A stretch of DNA of 14,250 nt from JBBQDZ01 sp038320185 (GTDB lineage Bacteria; Actinomycetota; Thermoleophilia; Gaiellales; Gaiellaceae), in contig JBBQDZ010000045.1 in the NCBI GenBank assembly GCA_038320185.1, positions 1-14,250 on the forward strand, written 5' to 3'. This document shows, piece after piece, positions 1 to 6,824 of this stretch (the first letter of the stretch is position 1; each line of letters opens with the position of its first letter). The translations under genes were made by a program, and so were the position numbers. Under the pieces are notes generated by a model that saw nothing but the letters and a program-made list of their open reading frames with translations, was not told where the DNA came from and searched no databases.

Positions 1-1
1 G

Positions 2-466
2 ATCGAAGCCGACGAGGCCACCTACAGCCTGCACGTCATCCTCAGGTTCGAGCTCGAGCAGGAGATCATCGGCGGGGAGATCGACCTTCGCGAGCTACCG
101 GAGGCCTGGAACGCGCGGATGGGCGAGTACCTTGGAGTAGAGGTGCCCGACGATGCCCACGGAGTGCTGCAGGACGTGCACTGGTCGCGTAACTCGTTCG
201 GTTACTTCCCGACCTATGCGCTCGGCAATGTCGTCTCGGTGCAGATCTGGGAGCGCATCCTCGACGAGCTGCCGGACATCTACGACCAGATCGAGGCGGG
301 GCAGCTTCGCCCGCTGCGCGAGTGGCTGCGCGAGAACCTCCACCGCCACGGCCGCAAGTTCACGCCAGCGGAGACGCTGGAGCGCGTGGTGGGCGGCGGG
401 CTCGATCCGGAGCCGTACCTCCGCTATCTGGAGGGAAAGCTGACGGAGCTCGTGCCGGCCGCGTAG
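2..466 (+). CDS. M32 family metallocarboxypeptidase (carboxypeptidase Taq type), C-terminal part
   Basis: This is the last 154 codons of a gene whose 5' end lies left of the window. The reading frame is open from base 2 and begins with the block DEATYSLHVILRFELE, followed by GVLQDVHWSRNSFGYFPTY and LGNVVSVQIW. These blocks are characteristic of the C-terminal half of M32 zinc carboxypeptidases, which remove C-terminal residues from peptides in the cytoplasm. The HExxH zinc-binding motif and the start lie upstream and cannot be checked. The gene ends with TAG at 464-466, and the stop codon sits in the loop of a strong hairpin. The next gene is convergent. The family call is based on recognised motifs, and nothing suggests a broken gene. 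Confidence 0.9.
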   Translation: MEADEATYSLHVILRFELEQEIIGGEIDLRELPEAWNARMGEYLGVEVPDDAHGVLQDVHWSRNSFGYFPTYALGNVVSVQIWERILDELPDIYDQIEAGQLRPLREWLRENLHRHGRKFTPAETLERVVGGGLDPEPYLRYLEGKLTELVPAA

Positions 467-481
467 ACGGCGGCCGGCACG
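451..481. terminator. 12-bp GC hairpin between convergent genes, probable bidirectional terminator
   Basis: CGTGCCGGCCGC at 451-462 is perfectly complementary to GCGGCCGGCACG at 470-481, with a 7-nt loop at 463-469. The loop contains the TAG stop of the carboxypeptidase gene. No T-tract follows on either strand. A stem without a T-tract is a form often proposed for high-GC actinobacteria. The convergent P-domain gene ends at 501, so the same stem could stop transcription from both sides. Confidence 0.6.
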
Positions 482-500
482 TCGACTTCATGCGATGACG

Positions 501-1460
501 CTAGCGCGCTACGACGATCGCGGCCCAGGCCCGCGTCCCATCCAGGCGCACGACCTGGAGGCGGTACTGGACGTTCGGCCTCGTTGCAGCTCGATCGGTG
601 AACGAGTACCCGGCCCCCCGGGTCGAGCCGCTTGCTTTCGCTCTGAGGAGGGAGCGGTTCGCCCTCGTCGCCTTCCCGGCGCGTATGCGGTAGACGTTGA
701 AGCCGGCGATATTGCTCTCCTGCCCCGTCCGCCAAGACATACGCACACCCTGCGGTGAAACGCGGGCACGGAGGCTGGCAAGCTCGACCGCCGTCGGCAA
801 CTGACACGGACCAGACGCGTTGTTGATGATGAGGCACCAGCCGCTCGAGATCCTCCCCGTTCCTCCACCGCAGTCGTCTCTGATGTTCAGTGTCCAGGTG
901 CCGTTCGCCGTCTGGCCGTTGGCGAAGGAGGAGAGCGTCGTCGTGTACGGCCCCGCCTGGTCGGTCTCACCCTGGCAGAACGGGTCGGTCGACGCAGGGT
1001 AGTCGGCTGGATGATAGGTGCCGCTGGGGATCGTCCCCTGCGCTGGAAGTACGCCGCCGGAATCGCTGAAGGTCAGCGTCGTGCCGGGATTGATCGGGGA
1101 TTCCGGCACGATCCGGACCGGTCCTCCTGCAGGCGGATTCGTCCCTGCATCGGACATCAGGACGACCTTCGTGTTCGCCGGGCTGATCAGCGCGATGTCG
1201 AGGTCGTCGGCGTTGTCGTGCTGGATCCCGATCAGCGACACCGAGACGCTTGTGATGGTCGACGTCTCGCTGACGGGGATTGTCGATGTGGTTACAGAAG
1301 CGACCGGCGGAATGGTCAACGACGCGTCAGGAATCGGGATCGCGCTCGTGTTCTTGTACGTGTTCGCGCTCGCCCCCACGACGAGCACGAGAGCTACTCC
1401 GAGGAACGCGGCAATGAATACTGCTCGCGCGGCCTTCGGACCCCTTCGAAAAGCCGTCAT
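501..1460 (-). CDS. Secreted protein with proprotein-convertase-type P domain and C-terminal FN3-like domain
   Basis: The protein has 319 residues. Residues 1-33 look like a signal peptide: a basic start (RRGPKAAR), a hydrophobic core at about 13-29 and a likely signal peptidase site after ASA near residue 32. Residues about 45-215 match a P/Homo B-type beta-sandwich, with the hallmark DDLDIALISPANTKVVLMSDAG, a FANGQTANGTWTLNIRDD strand pair and a closing GWCLIINN. Residues about 222-319 (ELASLRARVSPQGVRMSWRT, then GFNVYR) resemble the fibronectin-III-like C-terminal modules of secreted bacterial proteins. Four cysteines (162, 197, 209, 219) could form disulfides. No subtilisin domain is present, although P domains usually follow one. 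ATG at 1460 is preceded by GAGGGGA with a 6-nt gap. The DUF1835-type gene ends 33 nt upstream on the same strand. The exact role is unknown, possibly adhesion or binding outside the cell. Confidence 0.75.
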   Translation of the reverse strand: MTAFRRGPKAARAVFIAAFLGVALVLVVGASANTYKNTSAIPIPDASLTIPPVASVTTSTIPVSETSTITSVSVSLIGIQHDNADDLDIALISPANTKVVLMSDAGTNPPAGGPVRIVPESPINPGTTLTFSDSGGVLPAQGTIPSGTYHPADYPASTDPFCQGETDQAGPYTTTLSSFANGQTANGTWTLNIRDDCGGGTGRISSGWCLIINNASGPCQLPTAVELASLRARVSPQGVRMSWRTGQESNIAGFNVYRIRAGKATRANRSLLRAKASGSTRGAGYSFTDRAATRPNVQYRLQVVRLDGTRAWAAIVVAR

Positions 1461-1493
1461 GTGCTGTCCCCTCTGGTCGTGAACGGATCGATG

Positions 1494-2411
1494 TTACCCG
1501 CGCCGGTCGAAAGCAATCACTCCCTCGCCCGGGTCCCAACGCCATACGGATCCACGCTCGAGGTGGACACCACCGACCCACCGGTCGATCCCAGCCTCGG
1601 CCACGAAGTCCGCCGCGCGGGCCAGGAGGCGCCGCCCGAGCTCCGTCAACTCGAGCGGCTCGCCGCGCGTGAGCGCGCCGCCTCGCCGGAGCCGCTCCAC
1701 GTGGAGCAGGAACGCGCTGTCGCCCATGAACATCCACTGTTCGCGGGCCTGTGAGGACGCGAAAGCCTCCTGCCAGCTCCTTGCGCCCTCTGCAACCGCT
1801 TCCAGGATCTGGCGCTCCGTCCGCGCGAGGCCATCCTCCACGCTAGGCAGCTCCGCGAGCTGGCGCCGCAGCGCCGGCAGCAGATGCCGGAGGGTCCCCG
1901 GCTCCTCGCCGAGCAGGCTCTCTACCGCAGTCGGCTCGGCCGACCGGAACGCCGCCCAGGCCCGCAGAGCCAGCTCCAACTCGCCCGGGCCGAGTGCGAC
2001 CCGTCCGTCAATGAGCGCCGCCAGCTCGTCCGGGCCGAGCTGTCCCAGGTAGCCGTCCACCGTGACGAGGCTGACGAGCGTCGACTCCGCGAGCTCCCGC
2101 AGCCGGTCGATCACCTGGAGGAGCTGGAGCTGGTCGAAGAGGTCGGGCTCGAACCACAGCACGACCTCCCGATGCTCTGAGGCGCCGGCCAGCACCCGCT
2201 CGCGTGCGTCGAGCCGCTCGAGCGCGTCTTCGTAGGTGGCCCAGCCGCACTCCGCGATGAAGCCGGCGCGGACCGCGTTCAGCTCGGCGGGCGGCAGGGC
2301 CGCCGGCACCGGGCCCTCGTGCAGCGGGTCGTCCCACGCGACGACCGGCCCGTCGAGCCGCGACGCGCGCAGGGCAGCCGCGACAACGTCGCCGTTCGTC
2401 ACGTGCAGCAT
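1494..2411 (-). CDS. DUF1835 domain-containing protein
   Basis: The protein has 305 residues. The N-terminus MLHVTNGDVVAAALRASRLD, followed by a VVAWDDPLHEGPVP block and AVRAGFIAECG, matches the DUF1835 family (cytoplasmic, no experimentally assigned role that I can name). The C-terminal part, from about residue 195, has a winged-helix-like look (LARTERQILEAVAEG, FLLHVERLRRGGALTRGEPLELTELGRRLL), as in proteins that pair DUF1835 with a second small domain. No membrane segment or signal peptide is visible. I chose ATG at 2411 because the family motif starts there; an in-frame GTG lies two codons upstream at 2417. The open frame continues further upstream only as a shadow of the divergent kinase gene. 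There is no clear Shine-Dalgarno sequence, and a -10-like GAGAAT on the minus strand ends 7 nt before ATG, which suggests a leaderless mRNA. Confidence 0.75.
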   Translation of the reverse strand: MLHVTNGDVVAAALRASRLDGPVVAWDDPLHEGPVPAALPPAELNAVRAGFIAECGWATYEDALERLDARERVLAGASEHREVVLWFEPDLFDQLQLLQVIDRLRELAESTLVSLVTVDGYLGQLGPDELAALIDGRVALGPGELELALRAWAAFRSAEPTAVESLLGEEPGTLRHLLPALRRQLAELPSVEDGLARTERQILEAVAEGARSWQEAFASSQAREQWMFMGDSAFLLHVERLRRGGALTRGEPLELTELGRRLLARAADFVAEAGIDRWVGGVHLERGSVWRWDPGEGVIAFDRRG

Positions 2412-2429
2412 CGCCACTATTCTCGGGCC
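2412..2429. promoter_or_regulatory. 18-nt divergent intergenic gap with overlapping back-to-back -10-like elements
   Basis: On the plus strand TATTCT (2418-2423) fits TAnnnT and is followed by 6 nt and the GTG start of the kinase at 2430. On the minus strand GAGAAT (2424 down to 2419) is followed by 7 nt and the ATG of the DUF1835 gene at 2411. Both genes could therefore be transcribed from the first base of their start codon, from a single nearly symmetric element. I see no convincing -35 hexamers. This is inferred from spacing only. Confidence 0.4.
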
Positions 2430-3221
2430 GTGGACCGGCCGCGCGTAGTTGCGGTGGGCGAGCTCTTGCTCGATGTCGCGATCGCAGGGTCCGGGCACGG
2501 CTCGACGATCCGCGTAAGAGGGGGCGGTGCGGCGGCGAACTTCGCCGTCTGGGCCGCGGACTGCGGTGCGGAGTCCGGCGTCGTCTCCCGAGTCGGCGAC
2601 GATTTCGCGGGCAGCGCGCTCCGCGGCGCGCTCGAGGCCCGGGGCGTCGAGGTCTTTGCGCCTGCCACGCCGGGCGCGCACACGGGAACGTTCGCCGTCG
2701 TGGATGGGAAGATCCGGGTCGACCGTGGAGCGAGCGCGGGTCTCGTTGCCGCGGATCTTCCCGACCCGCTGCGCGGCGAGGTCGTCGTCCTGTCCGCCTA
2801 TCTCGAGCCGGCGACCGCCGCGGAGGCGCTCGCGCGGGCAGCGGCGCCGTGGGTCGCAGCGCTCGGCCGACCCCTCGAGGGCGCGACTGCCGTCTGCCTG
2901 AACGAGGACGAGGCCCGCCGCCTCACCGGAAACGACCCGGAGGAAGCGGCGCGAGTTCTGAGCGCCCGCTTCCGCCTGGTGTGCGTGACGTGCGGCGCCG
3001 CGGGCGCCTACGCGGTGCTCGACGGCCACACAGTGCTCGCGTCCTCGCCCGGGGCCATACCCGGTGACGCGACGGGAGCGGGGGACGCCTTCGCGGCCGG
3101 CCTCCTGGTCGCCCTCGCGCGCGGCGCGGGGCTCGGGAAGGCGCTGGCGGAGGGGGCGCGCTGCGGTGCCGCATCGGTCGCCTCGGCGGACGGATGGCCG
3201 CCGTTAAGCTCACCTCCGTGA
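2430..3221 (+). CDS. PfkB-family carbohydrate/nucleoside kinase
   Basis: The protein has 263 residues, somewhat shorter than the usual 290-320 of ribokinase-like enzymes. It transfers phosphate from ATP to a sugar or nucleoside hydroxyl. Visible family marks are the N-terminal GELLLDV with Asp15, the glycine-rich GGGAAAN at 31-37 continuing into SRVGDDFAGSALRGALEARGVEV (signature 1 region), LNEDEARRLTG, and DATGAGDAFAAGL at 213-225 with the catalytic base Asp219. The middle, around residues 125-150, looks shortened relative to typical members. GTG at 2430 is preferred because the conserved strand begins immediately after it; the frame is open further upstream but opposite the DUF1835 gene. 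The stop overlaps the GTG of the molybdenum hydroxylase gene (GTGA), so translational coupling is likely. The substrate cannot be assigned. Confidence 0.85.
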   Translation: MDRPRVVAVGELLLDVAIAGSGHGSTIRVRGGGAAANFAVWAADCGAESGVVSRVGDDFAGSALRGALEARGVEVFAPATPGAHTGTFAVVDGKIRVDRGASAGLVAADLPDPLRGEVVVLSAYLEPATAAEALARAAAPWVAALGRPLEGATAVCLNEDEARRLTGNDPEEAARVLSARFRLVCVTCGAAGAYAVLDGHTVLASSPGAIPGDATGAGDAFAAGLLVALARGAGLGKALAEGARCGAASVASADGWPPLSSPP

Positions 3222-5569
3222 ACGTCGCGACCCACCAGGAGATGTGGGTCGGGCGCGCGATTCCGCGCTTCGAGGACGAGGCGCTCCTGCGCGGCGAGGG
3301 CCGGTTCATGGACGACCTGGCCCCCGTCCCGCACGCCGGACATGCCGCGATTCTGCGCTCCCAGCTTGCCCATGCGCGTGTGACGCGGCTCGACGCTTCG
3401 CGCGCGCTCGAGCACCCCGATGTCCTCGGCGTACTGACCGGCGCGGAGGTCGTCGCGATGTCGCGGCCGTTCCCGGTGGGCGTCGAGGGCGTGCGGCCCT
3501 ACTACTCGGCCGCGGCGGAGGTCGCGCGGTACGCCGGCGAGCCCCTGGCGGTGGTGGTCGCACGGGACCGCTACGTCGCCGAGGACGCCCTCGAGCTGGT
3601 CGAGGTCGATTACGAGCCGCTCGAGCCGGTCCTCGAACCGCAGCACGGCGAGGTCGTCTCCGACCGCACGTTCAGCTACGGCGACCCCGACGGCGCCTTC
3701 TCGCAGGCCGCCCTCATCGTCCGAGAACGCTTCACCTTCCCCCGCTGGACGTGCGCGCCGCTCGAGTGCTACGGCGTCGTCGCCGACTGGAGCCACGCGG
3801 GCGGCTCGCTCACCGCCTGGGCGAACTTCCAAGGGCCTTTCACGCTTCATTCGGTAGCCGCTGGAGCTCTCGGGCTGCCGGGCGCGAAGCTCCGTCTGAT
3901 CACGCCGCCCGATTCCGGCGGCAGCTTCGGCATCAAGGCCACCGTCTACGTCTACGTCGTCCTGCTCGGCCTCGCCTCGCGCAAGCTCGGTCTACCGGTG
4001 CGCTGGACGGAGGACCGGCTCGAGCACCTCGCCGGGAGCGCAACCGCCACCGCCCGCGAGACCGAGGTCGAGGCCGCGTTCGCGCCCGACGGGGAGTTGC
4101 TCGGACTCCGCTACGACATCGTCGACGACGTCGGCGCCTATCTCCGCGCCCCCGAGCCGGCGACCACCTACCGGATGCACGGCTCGCTCGGCGGCGCCTA
4201 CCGCGTCCGCAACGTCGTCTCGCGCAATCGCGTCGTCCTCACGAACCGCTGCCCCTCGGGTCTCAATCGCGGGTTCGGCGGCCCCCAGCTCTACCTCCCG
4301 CTCGAGCGGACGATGGCGATCGCGGCGAAGCGCCTCGGCCTCGACCCCGCCGAGCTCGCACGGCGCAACCTGGTGGGCGCGGACGAATTCCCCTACCGCA
4401 CGCCGAGCGGCGGTCTCTACGACTCCGGCGACTACGAAGCCGCTCTCGACGAGGCTCTCGAGCTGTCGCGGTACGCGGAGCGCCGGGAAGAGCAGCAGCG
4501 AGCGCGCGCGGAGGACCGCCTCTTCGGGATCGGCCTCGCGGTCGTGGTCGAGCCTTCGATCTCGAACATGGGCTACATCACCCTTGCGCAGACCGCGGAG
4601 GAGCGGGCTCAGAGTCTGCCGAAGTCCGGAAACGCCGAGGGCGCGACGATCCTGATCACCCCGCTCGGTGGCATCACCGTCCGCGTCGGGACGACTCCCC
4701 AGGGTCAAGGCCATGCGACGGTCTGCGCCCAGGTGGTCGCGGATGCGCTCGGGGTGCGGCCGGCAGACGTCGAGGTGCTGACGAGCCTCGACACCTCGAC
4801 GAGCGCCTGGACCGTCGCCTCGGGCAACTACTCGTCGCGCTTCTCCGGCGTCGGCGCCGGCGCCGTCCACCTCGCGGCGCAGAAGCTCGCGGCGAAGCTG
4901 CGAACGATCGCCGCCCAAGAATTGGGAGTCGAGCCGCACGAGGTCGAGCTCCGCGAAAGCAAGGCGTGGGCCGGTGAGGAGGCCATCTCACTCCGGCGGC
5001 TCGCCGGCCTCGCCCACTGGAACCCGGACGCTCTACCGCCCGGCATCGAGGCCGGGCTCATGGAGACGGCGTTCTACTCGGCTCCGAACCTGGGGCCTCC
5101 CGACGAGGAGGATCGCGTCGCCTCCTCGGCAGCCCACGGGTTCATCGCCGACGTCGCGGTCGTCGAGGTGGATCGCGAGACGGGAGCAGTGACCGTCCTC
5201 GACTACACCACCGTCCACGACGCCGGCCGTCTTCTGAATCCGCTCCTCGTCGACGGGCAGGTACGCGGCGGCTTTGCCCACGGCATCGGCCCAGCCCTCT
5301 TCGAGCGGATCGAGCACGACGAGGACGGCAATCTGCTCACGGGCAGCTTCATGGACTATCTCTGCCCGACGGCCCCGGACCTACCCCCGCTCAGGATCGG
5401 GCACCTCGAGACGCCCTCGCCGTTCACCGCGCTCGGCGCGAAGGGCCTCGGCGAGGGAAACACGATGAGCGTTCCCGCCGCGATTGCGAACGCGGTCGCC
5501 GATGCGCTCGGCATCGACCATGTCGAGCTGCCGTTGACCCCCCCTCGGGTGTGGGACCTGCTCCAGTAA
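3218..5569 (+). CDS. Molybdenum hydroxylase large subunit (xanthine dehydrogenase/CoxL superfamily, molybdopterin-binding)
   Basis: The protein has 783 residues from GTG 3218. It is the catalytic subunit that holds the molybdopterin cytosine dinucleotide cofactor and hydroxylates a carbon centre using water. Visible motifs are WVGRAIPRFEDEALLRGEGRF at the start, GGSFG at 234-238, the NRGFGGP loop at 350-356, TPQGQGHATVCAQVVADALG (cofactor binding) and KGLGEGNTMSVPAAIANAVADAL with the catalytic Glu746. The loop that reads AYRCSFR in form I CO dehydrogenase is LNRGFGG here, so the selenium/copper-type CO active site is absent. GTG at 3218 overlaps the upstream TGA; an in-frame ATG at 3194 would add 8 residues, and ATG 3242 would shorten the protein. 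No Shine-Dalgarno is seen. The 3' end couples to the FAD subunit through TAATG. The substrate is unknown. Confidence 0.92.
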   Translation: MNVATHQEMWVGRAIPRFEDEALLRGEGRFMDDLAPVPHAGHAAILRSQLAHARVTRLDASRALEHPDVLGVLTGAEVVAMSRPFPVGVEGVRPYYSAAAEVARYAGEPLAVVVARDRYVAEDALELVEVDYEPLEPVLEPQHGEVVSDRTFSYGDPDGAFSQAALIVRERFTFPRWTCAPLECYGVVADWSHAGGSLTAWANFQGPFTLHSVAAGALGLPGAKLRLITPPDSGGSFGIKATVYVYVVLLGLASRKLGLPVRWTEDRLEHLAGSATATARETEVEAAFAPDGELLGLRYDIVDDVGAYLRAPEPATTYRMHGSLGGAYRVRNVVSRNRVVLTNRCPSGLNRGFGGPQLYLPLERTMAIAAKRLGLDPAELARRNLVGADEFPYRTPSGGLYDSGDYEAALDEALELSRYAERREEQQRARAEDRLFGIGLAVVVEPSISNMGYITLAQTAEERAQSLPKSGNAEGATILITPLGGITVRVGTTPQGQGHATVCAQVVADALGVRPADVEVLTSLDTSTSAWTVASGNYSSRFSGVGAGAVHLAAQKLAAKLRTIAAQELGVEPHEVELRESKAWAGEEAISLRRLAGLAHWNPDALPPGIEAGLMETAFYSAPNLGPPDEEDRVASSAAHGFIADVAVVEVDRETGAVTVLDYTTVHDAGRLLNPLLVDGQVRGGFAHGIGPALFERIEHDEDGNLLTGSFMDYLCPTAPDLPPLRIGHLETPSPFTALGAKGLGEGNTMSVPAAIANAVADALGIDHVELPLTPPRVWDLLQ

Positions 5570-6354
5570 TGAAGCCCGCGCCGTTTCGCTACGAGCGTCC
5601 GGAGACGGTGGACGAGACGGTCGGGCTGCTGGCGGAGCACGGCGACGACGCGAAGGTCCTCGCGGGGGGGCAGAGCCTCGTCCCGCTACTCAACATGCGC
5701 ATGGCGCGTCCGGCGGTCCTGATAGACATCAATCATGTTTTCAACCTTGACAACATCACTGATGATGGCGGTGGTTCTCGTGTGGGCGCTCTCGTGCGTC
5801 AGAGTGCCGCCCACGGCGTCTCGCCGCTCGTCGACTGCTGCCTTCCCTACGTGGGCCACTTCGCGACGCGCAATCGCGGCACGGTCGGTGGCTCGATCGC
5901 GCACGCCGACGCCAGCGCCGAGCTCCCGCTCGCGCTTCTCGTCGCGGGCGGCTCGGTCGTCGCAGCGTCGACTCGCGGGAGACGCGAGATCCCCGCCGAC
6001 GAGTTCTTCGTCACCCACTTCACAACCCGGCTCGAGCCCGACGAGCTCGTCGTCGAAATCCGCTGGCCCGACACGGGCCCCGGTGTGGCCTTCGAGGAGC
6101 TCGCGCAACGTCGCGGCGACTACGCACTGTGCATGGCCGCTGCATTCGTCCGGGACGGTGAGCTCCGCGTTGGCATCGGCTCGGTCGTCGACCGTCCGAC
6201 GCTGCTCGAGATCGACCCCGAGCGGCCCGGAGCCTCCGCCGCGGAGCAGGTCGAGCCCTACGGTGGGCTCCACGCCTCCGCCGACTACCTGCGCCATCTC
6301 GTCGAGGTGCTGGTTGACCGGGCGATCGCCGCCGCAGGAAGGAACGCCGCGTGA
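5569..6354 (+). CDS. Molybdenum hydroxylase FAD-binding subunit (CoxM/CutM-like)
   Basis: The protein has 261 residues, a normal length for the medium subunit, which passes electrons from the 2Fe-2S clusters to FAD and on to an acceptor. FAD-binding marks are VLAGGQSLVPLLNMRMARP near residues 31-50 and ATRNRGTVGGSIAHADASAE near 101-120. There is no insertion for the extra 4Fe-4S cluster found in 4-hydroxybenzoyl-CoA reductase medium subunits. ATG 5569 overlaps the stop of the large-subunit gene (TAATG). A run of codons from about 5722 to 5810 has an unusual share of A/T third positions compared with the GC-ending codons around it (see findings), although the protein sequence there still fits the family. 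The gene is followed by the 2Fe-2S subunit with a GTGA overlap. Confidence 0.92.
   Translation: MKPAPFRYERPETVDETVGLLAEHGDDAKVLAGGQSLVPLLNMRMARPAVLIDINHVFNLDNITDDGGGSRVGALVRQSAAHGVSPLVDCCLPYVGHFATRNRGTVGGSIAHADASAELPLALLVAGGSVVAASTRGRREIPADEFFVTHFTTRLEPDELVVEIRWPDTGPGVAFEELAQRRGDYALCMAAAFVRDGELRVGIGSVVDRPTLLEIDPERPGASAAEQVEPYGGLHASADYLRHLVEVLVDRAIAAAGRNAA
6336..6343 (+). promoter_or_regulatory. Shine-Dalgarno sequence of the 2Fe-2S subunit gene
   Basis: AGGAAGGA lies 7 nt before the GTG at 6351. It fixes that start codon, which overlaps the stop of the preceding gene. It is one of only two strong ribosome binding sites in this operon. Confidence 0.7.
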
Positions 6355-6824
6355 CCTCGATCGACGTCGAAGTCAACGGCCGCCGCCATCGCGAAACGGT
6401 CGAGCCGCGGCTGTTGCTCTCCGACTTCCTGCGACACACGCTGGGGCTGACCGGGACGCACGTGGGCTGTGAGCACGGCGTCTGCGGAGCCTGCACCGTG
6501 CTCCTCGACGGCGCCGCCGTGCGCTCGTGCTTGCTCCTCGCGGTCCAGACGGACGGCGCACGCGTCCAGACGGTGGAGTCGCTCGCGCGCGGGGAAGAGC
6601 TGAGCCCGCTCCAGGAGGCCTTCCACGAGTGCCACGCGCTCCAGTGCGGCTTCTGCACGCCGGGGATCCTGATGGCCGCAACCGACCTGCTCGGCCGTGG
6701 CCGGCCGGACCGCGCGGAGATCGAGGACCTCCTCTCCGGCCACCTGTGCCGCTGCACCGGCTATTCGCCGATCGTCGACGCGATCGCTCGCGTAGCGGGT
6801 GCCGACGCCGGAGGCGCCGGGTGA
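6351..6824 (+). CDS. Molybdenum hydroxylase 2Fe-2S subunit (CoxS/CutS-like)
   Basis: The protein has 157 residues and is the small electron-transfer subunit with two 2Fe-2S clusters. The N-terminal plant-ferredoxin-type cluster is bound by Cys40, Cys45, Cys48 and Cys60 (GCEHGVCGACTVLLDG, then RSC). The second, C-terminal helical cluster is bound by Cys99, Cys102, Cys133 and Cys135 (QCGFCTPGIL and HLCRCTGY). All eight ligands are present, so the subunit looks intact. GTG 6351 is supported by the Shine-Dalgarno just upstream. The stop overlaps the GTG of the CoA ligase gene. The subunit order large-FAD-FeS is complete, but no XdhC- or CoxD-like maturation gene is seen in the window. Confidence 0.95.
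   Translation: MTSIDVEVNGRRHRETVEPRLLLSDFLRHTLGLTGTHVGCEHGVCGACTVLLDGAAVRSCLLLAVQTDGARVQTVESLARGEELSPLQEAFHECHALQCGFCTPGILMAATDLLGRGRPDRAEIEDLLSGHLCRCTGYSPIVDAIARVAGADAGGAG

Noticed and set aside
2412..3029. N-terminal extension of the DUF1835 gene into the opposite strand of the kinase gene
   Set aside because: The frame is open for about 200 more codons, but the extension has no domain character and the family motif begins at ATG 2411.
3992..4939. Long minus-strand open frame opposite the Mo-subunit gene (315 codons)
   Set aside because: Such antisense frames are common in very GC-rich genes. The translation has no recognisable domain and is rich in Arg/Ala/Gly, while the plus strand encodes a clear conserved protein.
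5747..5776. Internal promoter at the perfect TTGACA in the FAD-subunit gene
   Set aside because: No -10-like hexamer is present 16-18 nt downstream (the sequence there is GGTGGTT), so the -35-like match alone does not support a promoter.
3218..6824. Aerobic CO dehydrogenase (coxMSL) assignment
   Set aside because: The subunit make-up fits the superfamily, but the order is large-FAD-FeS and the active-site loop reads LNRGFGG, not AYRCSFR. The CoA ligase and hydratase partners also point to a different substrate.
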